64,000 nt of DNA from Piromyces finnis (GCA_002104945.1 MCFH01000046.1:124001-188000); one strand, 5' to 3'. Shown: positions 32,734-46,985, counted from the stretch's first letter. Notes: generated by a model not told the origin, from the letters alone. Program-made: numbers and translations.

Positions 32734-35700
32734 TTATATATTATTTATAGCACCAAGTGAATATAAAAGATTTCTTCTTGAAAAATGAACTGTATATATT
32801 GGTGTTTTTTTAGTAGGATAGGTTCCTAGTAAATCATTTTTACTATTATCACAAGAAAATACATAGATTATTATTAATAATTTAAATATATAAAAAAATT
32901 CTATGTAATCAATTAAACAATTTTAATTTTACAATTTTTTTAATATTAATACTTACAGATTATTTTTAAGTTTTTCTTTGCTTGTTAAAATTGATTTATG
33001 GATAGTATTATTCAATTGAGTAGGAGAAGGATTATCAATATCCATGGCATTTGGATCATTATTTGATATTAAATTAGACGATTCCTGTTCTATTATATCT
33101 AATGCATTAATGTCATCCTTTTTAACATCCCAAATTCTTACAGTATTATCAGAAGAACCAGATGCAAGAATATTACCTTCTTGACTGAATGATAATGAAT
33201 TTACAGTATTTTCATGACCATTTAAACTCTTTATTTTTCTTCCTGAACCTATATCCCATATATTAATGATTTTATCTTCACCTATAATAGTTAATGAATT
33301 AATATTATTTGTTGTACATTTTTTTATTAATAGTATTTATATTTTGATTAATATTTAAATAGTTTATTTATTTATTTATATTTAAATATAATTATATCAA
33401 ATTTTATAAAACAAATTTTTAATTACCACTAGTTGCTAAAGTTTTCCCATCTGGTGTAATTGCTAATGCATAAATAGGTCCAAGATGTCCTTTAAATATT
33501 CTAATACAAGTACCTTTTTGAACATCCCATAGTCTTGCTGTACAATCACTACCACCAGTAACAATATAATTTGAATTTGGATGAAATTTTACTGACTATT
33601 TATTAATAGATGTATAAATATAAATGTATTGAGATTTATTTTAATTTTTATTTCTTTTTAGAAAATTAGGTGAATTAAATCACTTACATCAACATCCGAA
33701 AAATGTCCAACAAAAATTCTTAAAGGATATATATGATCACAGCTCCATAATCTTGCAGTTCTATCATGAGATGCGGTTGCAAAATAAAACCCTTCCGGTG
33801 AAAAGTCAACGTCCCATACTGGATAATTATGTCCTTTATAGCAAACAACATTTGAAAATGTATCCAAACTCCATAGACGTGCTATTTTATAATTATTATA
33901 ATTAAATATTAAATAAAATAAAAAATAACTTTAAATATTAATCTATTTACTTGTTTTATCTTCAGAAACAGAAACCAAGTATTTGTTATCTGGACTAAAC
34001 GAAGTACTATAAATTGGACCTGAATGTGCAATTAGTTTTTTACATTGTGAACCTACTGGTTCTCTAAAGCGATCTAAATCTAAATAATATATAATAATTT
34101 TAATAATTTTTTAATTAAAACTGAATATTTATATTGAATATTTAAAGGTATATATGGTATATATATATTATAAATTTTACTAGGAATATATACTATCAAC
34201 ATTTCCATTAATATTTCTTGGCTTTGTTATCCCTCTTAAATTCTTTCCAGTAATAGACCATATACGAATAAAGGAATCAGAAAAACCTCCGCATATCATA
34301 GTTTCATCATTATTAATACTAAGACAATTTAAACTATGATTTAATTTGATTATATAATATTTAATATATTCATTGTAATTAAAATTAGAATATTTAATAT
34401 TAATATGAATTAGAAATATTTAAAATAAATATTTTAATTACCCATGATGTGTATTATGAAAAGTATAGCAACAAATTGATGGAAGCTTATCATTATCTAG
34501 TTTTGCTCTTTTACTTATATCCTTTAAATTTTTAATATCTGTAGAAATATCGATTAATTTTCTATTTATAATTAAAAAATAAAATAAAATAAAAAAAATG
34601 AAAAATTAATAATTATATATATTTATCACAATTATTTATACTATTATTTTTCTTCATTTATTTATTTACACCATTTTATTTTTTATACCTTACTGGAAGT
34701 GGTACTTGTTCTTTTGGTAAAGGATCTTCATTTAATTTTTCTTGCATTCCTTTAAATATTTCTAGTAACTGTTCATTATTTTCATTTTTCTATTAATTAT
34801 ATTAATTATTTTAATATACAATTAAATAAAATTATTAAATTTATACATTAATACAGTTATATATAAATGACCGTTATATAAATTGATTAATATAAATGTT
34901 GTTAAATACAAAATTAATTTAAATCATTGATTTAAATTTATTATTTATTAAAATATCTAATTTCATCTGTTAATATTTATTTCGATCAATATATAAACAA
35001 TAATTATATAATTCATACTTCATCTTTAATCCTTCGTTCAATTTCTTCAATTTCAAATAAATCATATGGTCTTTTTCCCAAATGAATTTCTTGTTTATTA
35101 AAAGCCTCAATTTGTGAATCCTGATGTCCAATTATACCAACACCACCATCTATATCTGATTGTTGTAATGCCTTTGGTGATACTAGAATACTTAGATACT
35201 GATTTGTAATTTGTAATAAGATAGCATATGAACTATTTTGTAAATATGCTAAAAATAAAGAATATGAAGCTGAACTTAACTTTACTAAATATTTATTTCT
35301 TAAGAATGTTTGTGCTAGAATATTTTCTTTTACATGCATTGGATCTGATAGACTTGATAAACGTTGTATATCTTGAATATGTTGTTCTCTATGGTCAATA
35401 GAATACTTTTCCATAAATTGTTTTGCTTTAATTATAGATTTAATGTGGAATAAATATTGAATGGTTATTGAATTATTATGATTTTAAATTTTAGATATTG
35501 AAAAAATAAAATAAGTTAATTTTATTAATATTTAAATATTTAATTTTATATTAAAAATTGAAAAAAAAAAAAAAAAGAATTAATTGGTAAATGCCTAATG
35601 GATATTAAAAAAAAATTTCTAAATTAGAATACCTCTTTGAGTTTTTCCTGAAGATACTAGATTTAAATATGAATATATAAATATTGGATATAATAAAGAA

Positions 35701-36765
35701 CGAAGTTCAAACTATATAGTAAAAATAATAATTAAGATATTAAATATATGTCATCAAAATAAAAATATTTTTTTCTAAAAATCTTTTCATAATGTACTGT
35801 ACTTTTAATAATTCAAAAAAATATTTTTATTGAAATTCAATAAAATATAATTAAGTTCTTCATAATAGGAAAATTATTATTAAGCACAATTTACAATATC
35901 TTTATTTGATTATTTATACGATATTTACTCTATACATATCAATAGAACCTTCAATCCATGATCTTAATTTGGAATACCCTTCCTCATATAAATTATCATC
36001 TTTTTCAGTACTTGATGTATTTGCAATTATATAATTATTTGGATTATCAGTTGTTTCTTTTGGTGGTTCATGATTTATTGAAGGAGTTGATTCATTGCTT
36101 TTTAAATCTTCCATGAATGCTTGCTCTGCATTTTTGTAACCTTTTTTCCTTAAGTATTTTAATATAGTTTGTTCAACATCCTCACTTTCTGAACCACTAT
36201 CTGAATTAACTGTAGAATCAACTTGAACTGAATCTGTTGTTTGAATTGTAGATTGTTGAAGAATTTGATTTTCTCCATTAATTTGATTTTTATCTTTGTT
36301 TTGATCCTGTTTTTGTATTTGATTTAAATCATTCTTATTCTGATTTTGTGTTTGATTTGAATTTTGTGTTTGATCCTGATTTTGATTCAAATTTTGATTT
36401 TTGATTTGAGTTTGAGGTTGATTTTGGGTTTGAGTTTGAGCTTGAATTGAATTTTGGGTTTGAATTTGGGTTTGAGTTTGAATTTGAGCTTCAGTTTGAG
36501 CTTGAATTGAATTTTGGGTTTGAGTTTGAGTTTGGGTTTGAGTTTGAGTTTCACTTTGAGTTTGGGTTTGGGTTTGGGTTTGAGTTTGAGTTTGGATTTG
36601 AGTTTGAATTTGAATTTGAGTTTGAGTTTCACTTTGAGTTTGATTTAGATTGTCATTTGGAATATCAGATGTTTTTTGCGGTGAAATTGATTGAGGTTGT
36701 GAACTTGATGTTGATGATGATATTGGTGAAGTTATTTGTGAAATTTGAGATTTGTTATCCGACAT
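32734..36765 (-). CDS. TAF5: TFIID subunit TAF5 (LisH + NTD2 + WD40)
   Basis: TAF5 is a structural subunit of TFIID (and SAGA in fungi). The start at 36765 opens a roughly 180-residue Gln/Thr/Asn-rich tract of QTQTQ repeats. Then come a LisH motif ([20 protein letters not shown]) and the TAF5 NTD2 domain. NTD2 reads [53 protein letters not shown] and [20 protein letters not shown] across four exons. WD40 repeats follow in separate exons: [69 protein letters not shown] and [12 protein letters not shown]. The end, [18 protein letters not shown], matches the TAF5 C-terminus. The 36.4-36.6 kb repeat is a TTTGAG-type hexamer on the plus strand. All family landmarks are present. Confidence 0.93.
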
Positions 36766-39700
36766 TTTTAAATTGTTAAAAATATATAATTATTAAAGTA
36801 TTAAAATTGAAAATTAAATATTATAAAATATTGAAATTATATATAAATAATCATTTAATAGATCTTGGTATATATTTATATATGTTTATTTATTATTTTT
36901 TTTTAGTTGTAAAAAATAAAATTTATAATGTAATTTAAAAAAAGTAAAGTATTTGCAGTATATTTAAAATTATTAAATTATAAATTATGATTAAATAATT
37001 ATAATTTAATTGGGAAAGGTGGATTACAATATATAATTAATGATTTATAATTTAATAATATTTGCCACATTATTAGAATTTTTAAACAAACTATGTAATT
37101 TATGATATATGATATTATTTCAATTATTGTAATGAATTTGAATGAATTATCATAATCAATTACAGTTTTTTTTATTAAAAAATATAAAATTTTCTTTTAG
37201 ATTTTGAATTTTTGAGGCTGTAGCATATTAATGTTACAATAATTTATTTATATTTATATTTTTAGTTAATTATCTATAAACATATTTATTTGTATTTAAA
37301 TTATATGTTTTTATTATTTATATTTCCTTTAATTAAACACATATTTATTCAAAAAATTTTTAATATTACCTATATAATTATTTTATTATATTTTTACTTG
37401 TATGCAAAAAAAAATATTTTGTTAATAATATAGTAATATCTTTTATTATAAAATTCATAAATTTATTTGAATAGAAAGTGTATTATTATATTTATTATAT
37501 TTTATAATTAATAATTCCTTTATACCAAGAAATCAATTATTTTCTTGAAACTAAAAAATGTTGACAATACATTATAATTATTACAATCTTTTATTTTATA
37601 TTTTATTTTATTTTATTTTATTTTTTTTTTTTTGAAAATTTCGATATATAATATATAAAGATTCTATATTCAGTTTTTTATATAAGTATTTTATTTTTCT
37701 ACATTAATATTATATGCTTTCAATATATTCACATTTTTATATAAGGAAAATGTGGGTGATACAAGAGTTTATTATAAAAACTTGGTAAATAACTTTTTTA
37801 ATTTTTTTTGAATTAAAAAAATTTATTTTAATATATCAACTTTTCCTTAATATATTAAATTCTTGCTATTTATAAATTTTTGATAAAATTCTTTCTTCTA
37901 AAACGTTTTATAATCTAATATATAAATGATACCAGTTTACAAAATTTATATAAATATAATGTATAATATATATTGGGAACATTTTAATAGTATAATGTAG
38001 TATATGCATTTTTAATACCAATTCTTAATAAAATTATAAAAACCTTTTCATTTTTTGTTTATTTTAATACATAAAATTCTATAATATTATAATTGGAAAT
38101 ATAATTTATTTTTATTAATACATATATAAACAATATTTAACTTTTTTATAATTTTTTATCATTTATTATTTTATACTTTTTAATTTCTTGTGACGATTTA
38201 TATATATTTTATATATATAATTTTAATCTAATTATAAGATTATTAGTTGTCTTTGCTTTAATAGTAATTTAAGGTTTAATTAACATCACCTATTTATTCA
38301 AGCATTGTCTTTTAACATATTTTTTTATATACTTTAATTATTAATGAATTAATAATTAAAATATTTATAATAATTGCTTTTTTTTTTATTTATAAGATAT
38401 AATTATTAGTTATATATAGTACTCATATGAGTTAACATAATTTATTGTAACAATATAAGCAATAAAGAAATAATGTTTATAATAGCATTATTCAAAATAT
38501 AGTAAAAAAAAACTTTTCTTAATCATATATTGTCTTTTTTTACAATCTTACAAAAAATATTGGTAATGTATTACATTGTATACATTTTCATAATTTTTAG
38601 AATTTCTGTATTAAATGATATTTCGATTTTATATATTTTTTGACCTTTTTATATTCATTTTTTACATATATTATTAAATTTTCAAGTAATGAAAAAAGTT
38701 TAAAATAGAAAAAGAATGTGATAATTAAAAATTATTATATTCCGTTTTTTTTATGAAAAAATATAATTTGAATATAAATATAAATGATTTTTCCATAAAA
38801 ATTTTTTATATGATAAAAAATATTTTAAAGTTAGTTATATAAAACTTAATATTATAACCAAGAAAAAAAAAAGAATTATAAATATAAATTTTACTAGTCT
38901 CTTAATAATAATTGTTTAATAGTATATAAAAATTTAAAGATAATTTTTTTACTATTATATTTATTTTTCCAAGAAAGAAAAAAGTAAGTATTTCTTATTT
39001 TCATTTAATAATCTATAAAATTTTTGATATTATACACAAATTTTTGATATAAATAACAATAATAATTATTTAAAATAAAATGTTATAAAGTACATTACAT
39101 TTTTTTTTTTTTTATAAAAGGCAACATTAACATTCAAAAAAATTATATAACTATTAGTATTAATATTATAAATCATGAATATAATAAATATAAATATAAG
39201 AAAGTAAATCAATTATTAAAATATTCTAATTAAAAGTTATATATTTAATATAAAATCCTTCTATAATAAAGAATTAATAACAATATTTAAAAGAAAAGGC
39301 AACATTAACAAATAGAAATAATTTGCAAATAAAAATATTATATAATCAATATATTTATAAAATACAAGAAATTATAAGAATAAAATTAATTAAAAAAAGG
39401 AAAATCATAACAAATCCTCACATTTTTTAACAATAAAGCAGTCAATAATATAAAATTAAAAACTGCATAAAAATATAAACACTAATTATAAAAAATTTTT
39501 TACTTTATAAAATTAATAATAATAGTATTATTATTTTTAAATATTTAAAATTGTGAATAATAATTTATATTCAATATATACTTTAATATATTCATAATTT
39601 ATATTATTTTAACATATAGATATAAAATAATATATAATAATAAAATATTAAATAAATAAAAAAAAATTTGAAAAGTATTATTAAAAAAATCAAATTAAAA

Positions 39701-40307
39701 AAATTTATTATAGTTTTAATTTTGAATTTTAAAACTATTATTTTTTAACTTTTCATTTATAAAAAAAAATTATATAGTATCTTCTTTTCTATTGCTTTTT
39801 ATTTCTTTATTTCCCTGTTTTAAATCTCATTAAAACAGAAGTTTTTTTTTATTGATCCATTTAATAGCCAATTTATTGTCTTTTTTTTCCAAATTTATTA
39901 CTTTTTTATTTATTTTTTTTAAAAAAAAGAAAAAAATAGATTTTATTAAAACTTTAAAAAAAACTTGTAAAGGAAATAGTAAATGTATTGTATTGTATAT
40001 TATATATTTATAAAGTAACTAATTTTTACTTCTTCTCATTTTCTATATATTTCTTCCTCATTTTTATTCTTATTTATTTTGTTAAAAAGAAAAATTTTTT
40101 TTTTCTTTTTAATTATAATTTTCTTTATTTCTTTAAAAAGAATATAGAATGAAAAAATAATTCACTATCTTACATATATGATCTATTTTTACTTCCATAT
40201 TATTATAATATTTTAAATAAGTACTAAAATTATTAGTTCAAATAAAGCCTCATAAAAACTTCATTCATTCATTCATTATATTCTCAATTAACCTAATTTA
40301 TCTAAAG
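36766..40307. other. 3.5-kb gene-free spacer
   Basis: This is the longest non-coding stretch, between the divergent TAF5 and CDC23 starts. It is almost pure A/T with poly(T) and poly(A) runs. Three small things are visible: a perfect 12-bp palindrome ACTCATATGAGT near 38420, a 16-17-bp direct repeat AAAAGGCAACATTAACA at about 39116 and 39294, and an ATTC tetramer run near 40262-40279 just upstream of CDC23. No ORF, tRNA, snRNA or transposon was recognised. Confidence 0.5.
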
Positions 40308-40940
40308 ATGGAATCAAATATTTCAAAATTTCCATCAAATTATAATCAAATATTATTTGAAACAATTAATTTATGTGGGAATGAAGAAGAAAATGAATTT
40401 AGAAGGATAAACTTTATTAGCCATTACAATAAATTAAAATCAAATCAAAACAATACGAATTCAAAATTATTAAAAAAGTCATATACAATTAAAAAAGCTC
40501 AAAGTAAAAACAGTAAAGATATTGTTTCCATAAACACAGTTGTAGATATGTTAAATAGTAGTATTTGTAAAGCTAATAAAGAAAAAAATAATATACCACT
40601 TAATATACCTCCAAAAACAAAATTTGATATAAATAATAATGATAAATGCATTAATTTTGATTTTATAGATAAAATACAGGAATATAAAAACGAAACAAAG
40701 GACATTAATAAATCTATAACTAAATTTTCAAAAATTGATAATGAAGATTTAAATGATGATATTCAAGATGATATTAGACAGTATTTAAATGGCAACAATA
40801 ATAAAATAAATGAAAAAGATACAGGTATAAAAAATAAAAAAAATATTAAGAAAAAGAAAAAGAAAATGATTAAAATGGAGCTTCCAACTAATGGCTTCGA
40901 TATTGAATTTCCAATTATTAGAAATCCAAATTCTTTTGTA

Positions 40941-40999
<59 letters not shown>

Positions 41000-41126
41000 A
41001 AGTTATACCATATTAACTAAAAGAAAGCAAAAGCAAAAACTCATTGAAAATGTTGAATTGTTCAATAAAAATTTAATGAATGATAATGATACAAATAATT
41101 TTTTAAATATCTTAGAAATACCAAAA

Positions 41127-41157
<31 letters not shown>

Positions 41158-42724
41158 ATAATAATAAAAATGAATTGCCCATTATTAGTAAAGTTATTCT
41201 TAAAGAAGCTAAAAAAATAATTAATAATGATAATAATATCGATATAACTAATGATAATGAATTGACAGATGCAAATGGTACATCAAATCCTTCTAATTCT
41301 AATAATAGGATTTTACGTAGTCAGTCAAATTCTAATAACAATAATATAAGTTTTAATCAATTCAACAAGAATATAGACAAAAATAGAAATAATAATTTCA
41401 GTAATGATAATGAAAATAATAGACGTGATAGAGGTAATATTAATGATAATAATGAAAATAATAATGCTCCAAAACTAAAAGTAACAAATAAAGAAATAAG
41501 AAAAATACGTCGTGCTTTACGTAGAGCTACTGTAGATTGTTCAGAACGTGGTTTATTTCAAGCTTCTAAATGGTAAATATTTGGAAAATTTAGATTAATT
41601 AATTTCGAATGATTAAAAAATTATAGAATATAATTCATTATTAAACTTTTTAAAAGAAAAAAGATGTTAACAATAAATAATAATATAATTTAAATTTGTA
41701 CAGGGCATCAGAACAATTAAATAGTATAACAAAAGCATCCGAAAGTCTAAATCAATATAGAGTATATAAAAGTCAAAAGAAAAGAAAAAGAAATAAAAAT
41801 AAGGGCCAATCAATGGATGAAAATAAAATTGGTATCGATATAATGGATGAGGATGAGTCTAGTAGTGATGATGAATGCGATATTTATTATTATTCAGATA
41901 GTGATAATGAAGATCAAATTATAAGCAATGACATTAATATGAATTCTATATTTAATAGTACCCCATATAATAAAGTCTTAAACTCTTCATCAACAACAAT
42001 GAAAAATGATGTTAAGTCAAAAAAATCAAGTAAACAAAAATATCCACATAATCCAAAGATGACTTATAAAGAGTATGATAAATTTTTGTTTGCAAGAACT
42101 TTATTTGATATTCGCGAATTTGATCGTGCATCATATACTTTAAATTCATTAACGCATCCGAAATGTATATTTTTAAGACTATATTCAAAATTTATGGTAA
42201 TATCTAAAGAAAAATATTTTTAACCAAACAATATTATAAAATGAAATTATATATATTCAGATATATTTATATAACTAAATATTAATAAAAATGTATAACA
42301 TAAATAATAATTGTTTTAAAAAAAAACTATATTAAAGGCTGGTGAAAAAAGAAAAGATGAAGAAATTGTCGATATTGTTGGATTAAATGAGAATACTTAT
42401 TATATGAATAAGGATATAGTTGAAATAGAAACAGATTTAATAGAGGGCATAAAAAATAACCCAGATGATGGCTTTTTATTTTATTTGTAAGCTATAAAGT
42501 TTATAAATAAACATGATAAATGAAATTTAAACATTTATTACACATCTTAAATTCGTTTTAATTAATTTAATAAAAATATCATTTAGGTATGGAGTAATAT
42601 GTGTTAAAAAGAATCAAAAGAAAAAGGCAATACAACTTTTAACAAGATCGGTAAAATTATACCCATATAACTGGAGTGCATGGCTAGAATTAGCATCTTG
42701 TTTAATCACTCAAGAATTAGTAAT

Positions 42725-42823
<99 letters not shown>

Positions 42824-44365
42824 CATCATCATAATTATTCAATACAAAAGTATTTTTTAATAAATTATTAAAATCATATAATTAATTTTTGTAATTAGAT
42901 TACCAGTGTATTACCAGAAATCGAAGATAATTTAATGTCTAGATTCTTTATGACTCATTTAGCATTGGAGTATCAAAACAATAATGAAAACTTCGAAAAT
43001 TATATTAAACCTTGTATAGAAATATTTGATGATAGTAATTATATTCGTTCTCAACTGGCATTATCAAATTATCACACCAGAGGTTAATAAAATTTTAAAT
43101 AAATATATTTTTTAAATATTCATTTTAATTTAATATATTTATAAAAAAGCATTGCCATTATATTATATTATTATATTATAACACATTATATTATATGAAT
43201 AATGACAAATTAATATGAATAATAAAATATTTTTTATTTTTAATAATAATAGATTTTGAAGAATCTGAACAATATTTTGATAAGATTATCAAAAAGGATC
43301 CATATACCCTAGAAAACATGGATATTTTCTCACATGTGTTATATGTAACAGAAAAAGCAACCAAATTAAGTTATTTAGCTCATAATTGTTGTATGATTGA
43401 TAAATATCGTCAAGAAACGTGTTGTATTATTGGTAATTATTATTCTTTACGTGGTGAACATGAAAAAGCAGTATTGTATTTCCAACGAGCATTAAAACTT
43501 AATAAAAATTATCTTTCAGCATGGACATTAATGGGTCATGAATATATTGAACTAAAAAATACTCAGGCAGCAATAGAGGCTTATCGAAAAGCCATTGGTA
43601 TGTATCTATAGTTTTTTAAAATAAATATGTTATTTTTTCCATCGCTATTATATTATAAAGAAAGTATATTCATTAATAATTATAAATATTTTTTAACCTT
43701 TTTATTTAAAGATTTAAGTCAAAGAGATTATAGAGCATGGTATGGTTTAGGTCAAATTTATGAAGTATTAAGAATGCCTTATTATTCACTTTATTATTAT
43801 CAACAAGCGGCATCATTGAGGTAAATACAATATCAATAATAACTTGAAGGAATTAATATTTATATATACAATTAATTATTATATATATAATAGGCCATAC
43901 GATTCTAGAATGTGGGTTGCATTAGCCCAATGCTATGACTATATGGATCATAAAATAGAAGCAGTTAAATGCTATAAGCGTGCTTTAATAGGAGGTGACT
44001 CAGGACCAATTGTTCTTATTAAATTAGCCAATCTTTATGCAAAACTTGGAAATAACGATACAGCAGCATATTATTATCGCTTTAGTTTGTTGGAATATAA
44101 AAAATTAAATAACGTAAGTTTTCCTAGCATTTTTTAAATTTATTGAAAAGTATTTTTAATCATAAGTTAATAATATATAATATTTATTAAATAAAATTGA
44201 AAAAAAAAAAAAATAGATTGAAGATCCAAATTATCAAGAAGGATGTATATTTATGGCGAACTATTATAAACGTAAAAAGAATTATCAAAATGCAGAAAAA
44301 TATTTACAAGATGTAAGAACCAAAAATAATTTGCATTTTTATTACATTATAATACAACAATCTAC

Positions 44366-44399
<34 letters not shown>

Positions 44400-44502
44400 A
44401 ACAATATTATTAATTGTTTTAAATATTTTATAGGTATTACATACGGAAGAAGGGAAAAGTTTAGTGAAAGAATTAAAAAGTCTACAAATGGCAGAAGCTT
44501 AA
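40308..44502 (+). CDS. CDC23: APC/C subunit CDC23/APC8 (TPR protein)
   Basis: CDC23/APC8 is a TPR scaffold of the anaphase-promoting complex. Ten exons (40308-41572, 41704-42196, 42338-42486, 42587-42719, 42899-43082, 43253-43597, 43712-43820, 43894-44113, 44217-44312 and 44434-44502) sum to 1020 residues in frame. The family core starts late with [20 protein letters not shown], then [39 protein letters not shown] and [10 protein letters not shown]. The hallmark run [43 protein letters not shown] and [18 protein letters not shown] follows, then [19 protein letters not shown] roughly 400-residue Asn/Lys-rich N-terminal extension, with poly-Asn from AAT and AAC runs, precedes it and is much longer than in yeast or animals. 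Confidence 0.95.
40940..40998 (+). repeat. (AAT)n poly-Asn tract in CDC23 exon 1
   Basis: About 19 AAT codons in frame encode poly-Asn. A second short poly-Asn tract, encoded mainly by AAC codons, lies at about 41127-41155. Confidence 0.9.
42725..42822 (+). repeat. (AAT)n microsatellite in CDC23 intron
   Basis: About 32 AAT units lie inside the 42720-42898 intron (GTAATT donor, TTGTAATTAG acceptor). The poly-Asn frame across it is intronic and not translated. Confidence 0.9.
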
Positions 44503-45043
44503 TAATCTTTTTGATTTTTTTTTTAAATGTATATTATAAATTAAACTATCACCCTTTTTATTTTATTTTTAATTTTATTATTATTTTTTATTTATTTTCT
44601 ATTTGTATCAAATTCATTTTCAGGCACTATTAATAACATGATATAATATATATATATATATATTAATATTTAACATTTCTATTATTTAAATATAATATAT
44701 AACAGTTTTCCCCTAAAATATATAAATATTTATTTTACTATTTATTTATTATCTTCATTTCTCATTATTTTCGTTTCTTCATATATCATTAACATACATA
44801 ACTCAATAAGCATATATAATGTAATAAATATTTATATTATACAATGACAAATAATACAATAATTACAACAAAAAAATAAAAAATAAAAATTCAATATAAA
44901 TAATCAAATACTTATATATATATTAAAAATATTTATATGATGAATGTTAAAATATATGTTTCTTTTATTTTTTTTTTTCTGCTGCAATTATAGAATAACC
45001 AGAGATATGGTTTAGTATTATAAAAATAAATATTTTTATTTAT
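44503..45043. other. convergent spacer, no gene seen
   Basis: 541 bp between the 3' ends of CDC23 and the 46-kb cysteine-rich gene. It is A/T-rich with a TA dinucleotide run near 44645. Nothing else was recognised. Confidence 0.5.
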
Positions 45044-46364
45044 TTAAAATATTTTTCGTAATATTCTTCTGTAAAGACGAATATTTCTAATAGTAGATCT
45101 TTTTACAGGAAATTTCTTTGGTAAAATGTGTCTTATTCTTTTTGGTATATGATCTAGTATAAACTTTTCTAATATACTACCAATAGGAAAGGTATTTTTT
45201 TTTATATATTTTTTGTATTCATTATTAGAACGTTGTTGAATTTTCCTTAATACATGACTTCTTTTACGTTGTTTTTTATATATCAATTGATCAATTGATA
45301 ATTTTTTTTGCTTTCTTCTTTTTCTTGATGATAATTGTTGTTTTTCTTCTGCCTGTTTTAGATTATATTTTTTTTCGTTTTTTGATTCCGACAGTTGTGA
45401 TTTTTTAGTTTGTAACTGTTTTTTAATTTCTGTAAAAAAGTTAAGCATAGTAAACTTATTAAATTTAGTATTTGGAATATGAAAAATCCCTTTAAAATAT
45501 TTCAATGTTTTTGAAATAAATCCTATCTTATCTTTTGTAATATATGGTATCATTAGTACTACTATGAAATTTATTGTTAATATTAGTTTAATTATTAATA
45601 TAATTTTATAATAAATCATTTTTTTTTTATAAATTACCTTGTTTATTTTTTTTAATAGCATAATCGCCAATAACAGTATCTTTAGTAGCTATATATTCTA
45701 GATGACTTTTTGGACAAATATTTAGATCAGTCTTATATTCTTTATTTTTTTTATTAATTATACTACCAATAGGTATATATAAATATGATATTGGAAAAGA
45801 TTCACTGATACTATTTTCAATCTTTGAACAAATATCCATCAACTTTTGGCAATCATTTATTGATTGAAAACTCCAACACTTATTAAGAACATAATGACAA
45901 CTTGACACTTGACTAGAAATACACATAGTATCACCAAACTCACATTTAAAATATCTGTCGTAGTCATAAATGTAATCATCAGTTAACGGTGGATCATAAT
46001 TCATAATCATATCACATATTTCAATAATTAATTGACAATAGTTTTCTAATGACAAATTATCAATATATTTTACTTCTTTATTATCACTATATTGGCAAAC
46101 CTCTGAATTTTTTATACATAACTTTATATTTTCATTTTTACAATTTATATTTCCAATTGGGCAAGACAAATATTTTAATAGTGAATCTGGGATAACTTTT
46201 CCAGACTTTGTTTTTATTTTTAATAAATTATATAATGGTCTTATACTACTCTCATCTCTATCAACCGAGTCTAAAATTTTACCATCACTTGACACTTGAT
46301 AAGCTCTTGATACTTCAAAAGCTAAATTAACTATAAATAGAATTACTATATAATACATATTCAT
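45044..46364 (-). CDS. 12-cysteine secreted protein with basic C-terminal tail, one intron
   Basis: Family not recognised. Exon 1 (46364-45638) has a signal peptide (MNMYYIVILFIVNLAFEVSRA) and one complete 12-Cys domain: [43 protein letters not shown] and KCWSFQSINDCQKL. An extra Cys lies further on (NICPK). Exon 2 (45561-45044) adds about 170 residues rich in Lys/Arg (SSRKRRKQKKLSIDQ) ending RRILRKIF. They join by a 76-nt GTAATT...TTCATAG intron (45637-45562), in phase, for 414 residues. The hydrophobic stretch that appears if exon 2 is extended upstream lies inside the intron. This is the only family member here with an intron and the only one with a strongly basic tail, so it is a diverged branch. 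The alternative is two overlapping genes. Confidence 0.68.
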
Positions 46365-46864
46365 TATTAACTTTTTTTATTCTTTACATAGATATACTTA
46401 TTAATAGATTATTATAAAATTTTATTTATTTTTTTTTTTTGTTTTGTTTTATTAAATGATTATAATATTTATTGTGTTGTATTCTTATGTTTTGAAAAAT
46501 TTCGCGTTCATAATATAATAGTGGTGTTAAATAATGTATTATACATATTTATAAAAAGATTTTTTTTATTATTATGTATGTAATAATTAAAACCAATATT
46601 TAAATTGTTTTTGTAGTATCATTTTAATATTACTCAAGAACATATTAATAATCCAGAAATTAGTACCAAACTTTAATTTTAAATTACCAAATAAGTTTGC
46701 TAATTTTTAACAATTAAAAAATGAATCTTATTGGATAAAATTTTTTAATTTACATTTTATTTTTTCACTTAATTAAAATATAACTTAAATAGAATTAAGT
46801 TTTAATTACAAAACAAAATAATTTTTATTAGTAATAATTTATTTTCAGTCCTTTCTCCAAGAGA

Positions 46865-46985
<121 letters not shown>

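Noticed and set aside
36387..36779. Repeat ORFs of KLKPK and FEFGFEF type
   Set aside because: Alternative frames of the TAF5 Gln/Thr hexamer tract; the TAF5 frame continues into LisH and NTD2 domains.
42680..42871. Poly-Asn ORF
   Set aside because: It reads through a GTAATT...ATTAG intron of CDC23; the AAT run is intronic.
45044..45670. Separate membrane protein overlapping the 46-kb cysteine-rich gene
   Set aside because: The apparent membrane helix lies inside a phase-compatible intron; the remaining basic part joins the upstream exon.
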